From positions 40,525 to 104,524 of the forward strand of contig NZ_CANLFB010000018.1 of assembly GCF_947489755.1 (NCBI RefSeq): a stretch of 64,000 bases of DNA, given 5' to 3'. The position numbers and the translations under genes are program-made. This document shows positions 63,953 to 64,000 of the stretch, piece by piece. Below the pieces are notes generated by a model, which ran no database searches, was not told the origin of the DNA, and saw only the letters and a program-made list of their open reading frames with translations. Within the stretch, counting starts at the first letter, position 1, and every line of letters begins with the position of its first letter. This DNA is from an uncultured Psychromonas sp. Its GTDB lineage: Bacteria > Pseudomonadota > Gammaproteobacteria > Enterobacterales > Psychromonadaceae.

Positions 63953-64000
63953 ATTTGCTTTTAGCTACTGGATATCTATTTTTAGATGATTTTAAACACC

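Overview
The window looks like chromosomal DNA of a marine, AT-rich gammaproteobacterium. Two alginate lyases, an NhaD-type Na+/H+ antiporter, three chemoreceptors, the osmoregulated glucan genes and an ArfA/MdoGH/YqfB gene set fit a Psychromonas-like or other Alteromonadales/Vibrionales organism. The genus is an inference. I found no rRNA, tRNA, CRISPR array, intact transposase or prophage. Genes are mostly single units with their own terminators, separated by long AT-rich spacers that hold short palindromic elements.

Layout. 1-7.8 kb: the start of an M32 carboxypeptidase, a YdjM-like membrane protein, an Old Yellow Enzyme reductase, a PAS chemoreceptor, glutaminase and a diguanylate cyclase. 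8.3-11.7 kb: an RhlE-like helicase, the N4-acetylcytidine amidohydrolase YqfB and a second chemoreceptor. 12.2-16.7 kb: two exported YHYH-domain proteins, a DUF3297 protein, a His-rich periplasmic protein and an NrtS-like protein. 16.9-19.7 kb: two copies of a ~200 bp inverted-repeat element around a small membrane protein, then a secreted Fn3/duplicated-domain protein behind a c-di-GMP-I (GEMM) riboswitch. 20-26 kb: a Cache-type chemoreceptor and a Fur-box-led yeaC-like/fagA/fumC operon. 26-36 kb: MYG1, a Bcr/CflA pump with a divergent MarR regulator and paired operators, a DUF1499 protein, alginate lyase 1, a LEA-2 lipoprotein and a GGDEF/EAL protein. 36.8-45.8 kb: a fused PP2C phosphatase/Ser-Thr kinase, a MATE pump preceded by a heptanucleotide repeat, a CBM32-linked alginate lyase and aconitase A. 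46-50.7 kb: mdoGH and a G-rich tandem-repeat block. 50.8-55 kb: a CPA2 antiporter, nhaD and arfA. 55-62.4 kb: a zinc-starvation island (COG0523 GTPase, dihydroorotase variant, Zur, DUF1826, ZevA/ZevB-like importer) with two Zur-box-like sites. 62.4-64 kb: a hypothetical gene and a 30-codon ORF ending in a terminator.

How it fits together. Three themes recur. The first is c-di-GMP signalling: a cyclase, a probable phosphodiesterase and a riboswitch controlling an exported protein. The second is metal limitation: a Fur-type site before fagA/fumC and a Zur-type island. The third is marine polysaccharide and ion physiology: alginate lyases, NhaD, a CPA2 antiporter and glucans. The most novel candidates are the riboswitch-controlled exported protein with an apparent Shine-Dalgarno-sequestering helix, the zinc island with a Gln-for-His dihydroorotase and a decayed gene, the G-rich repeat block, and the 7-bp repeat before the MATE pump. 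Several small genes are frameshifted or carry an in-frame stop, which may be decay or sequencing error.
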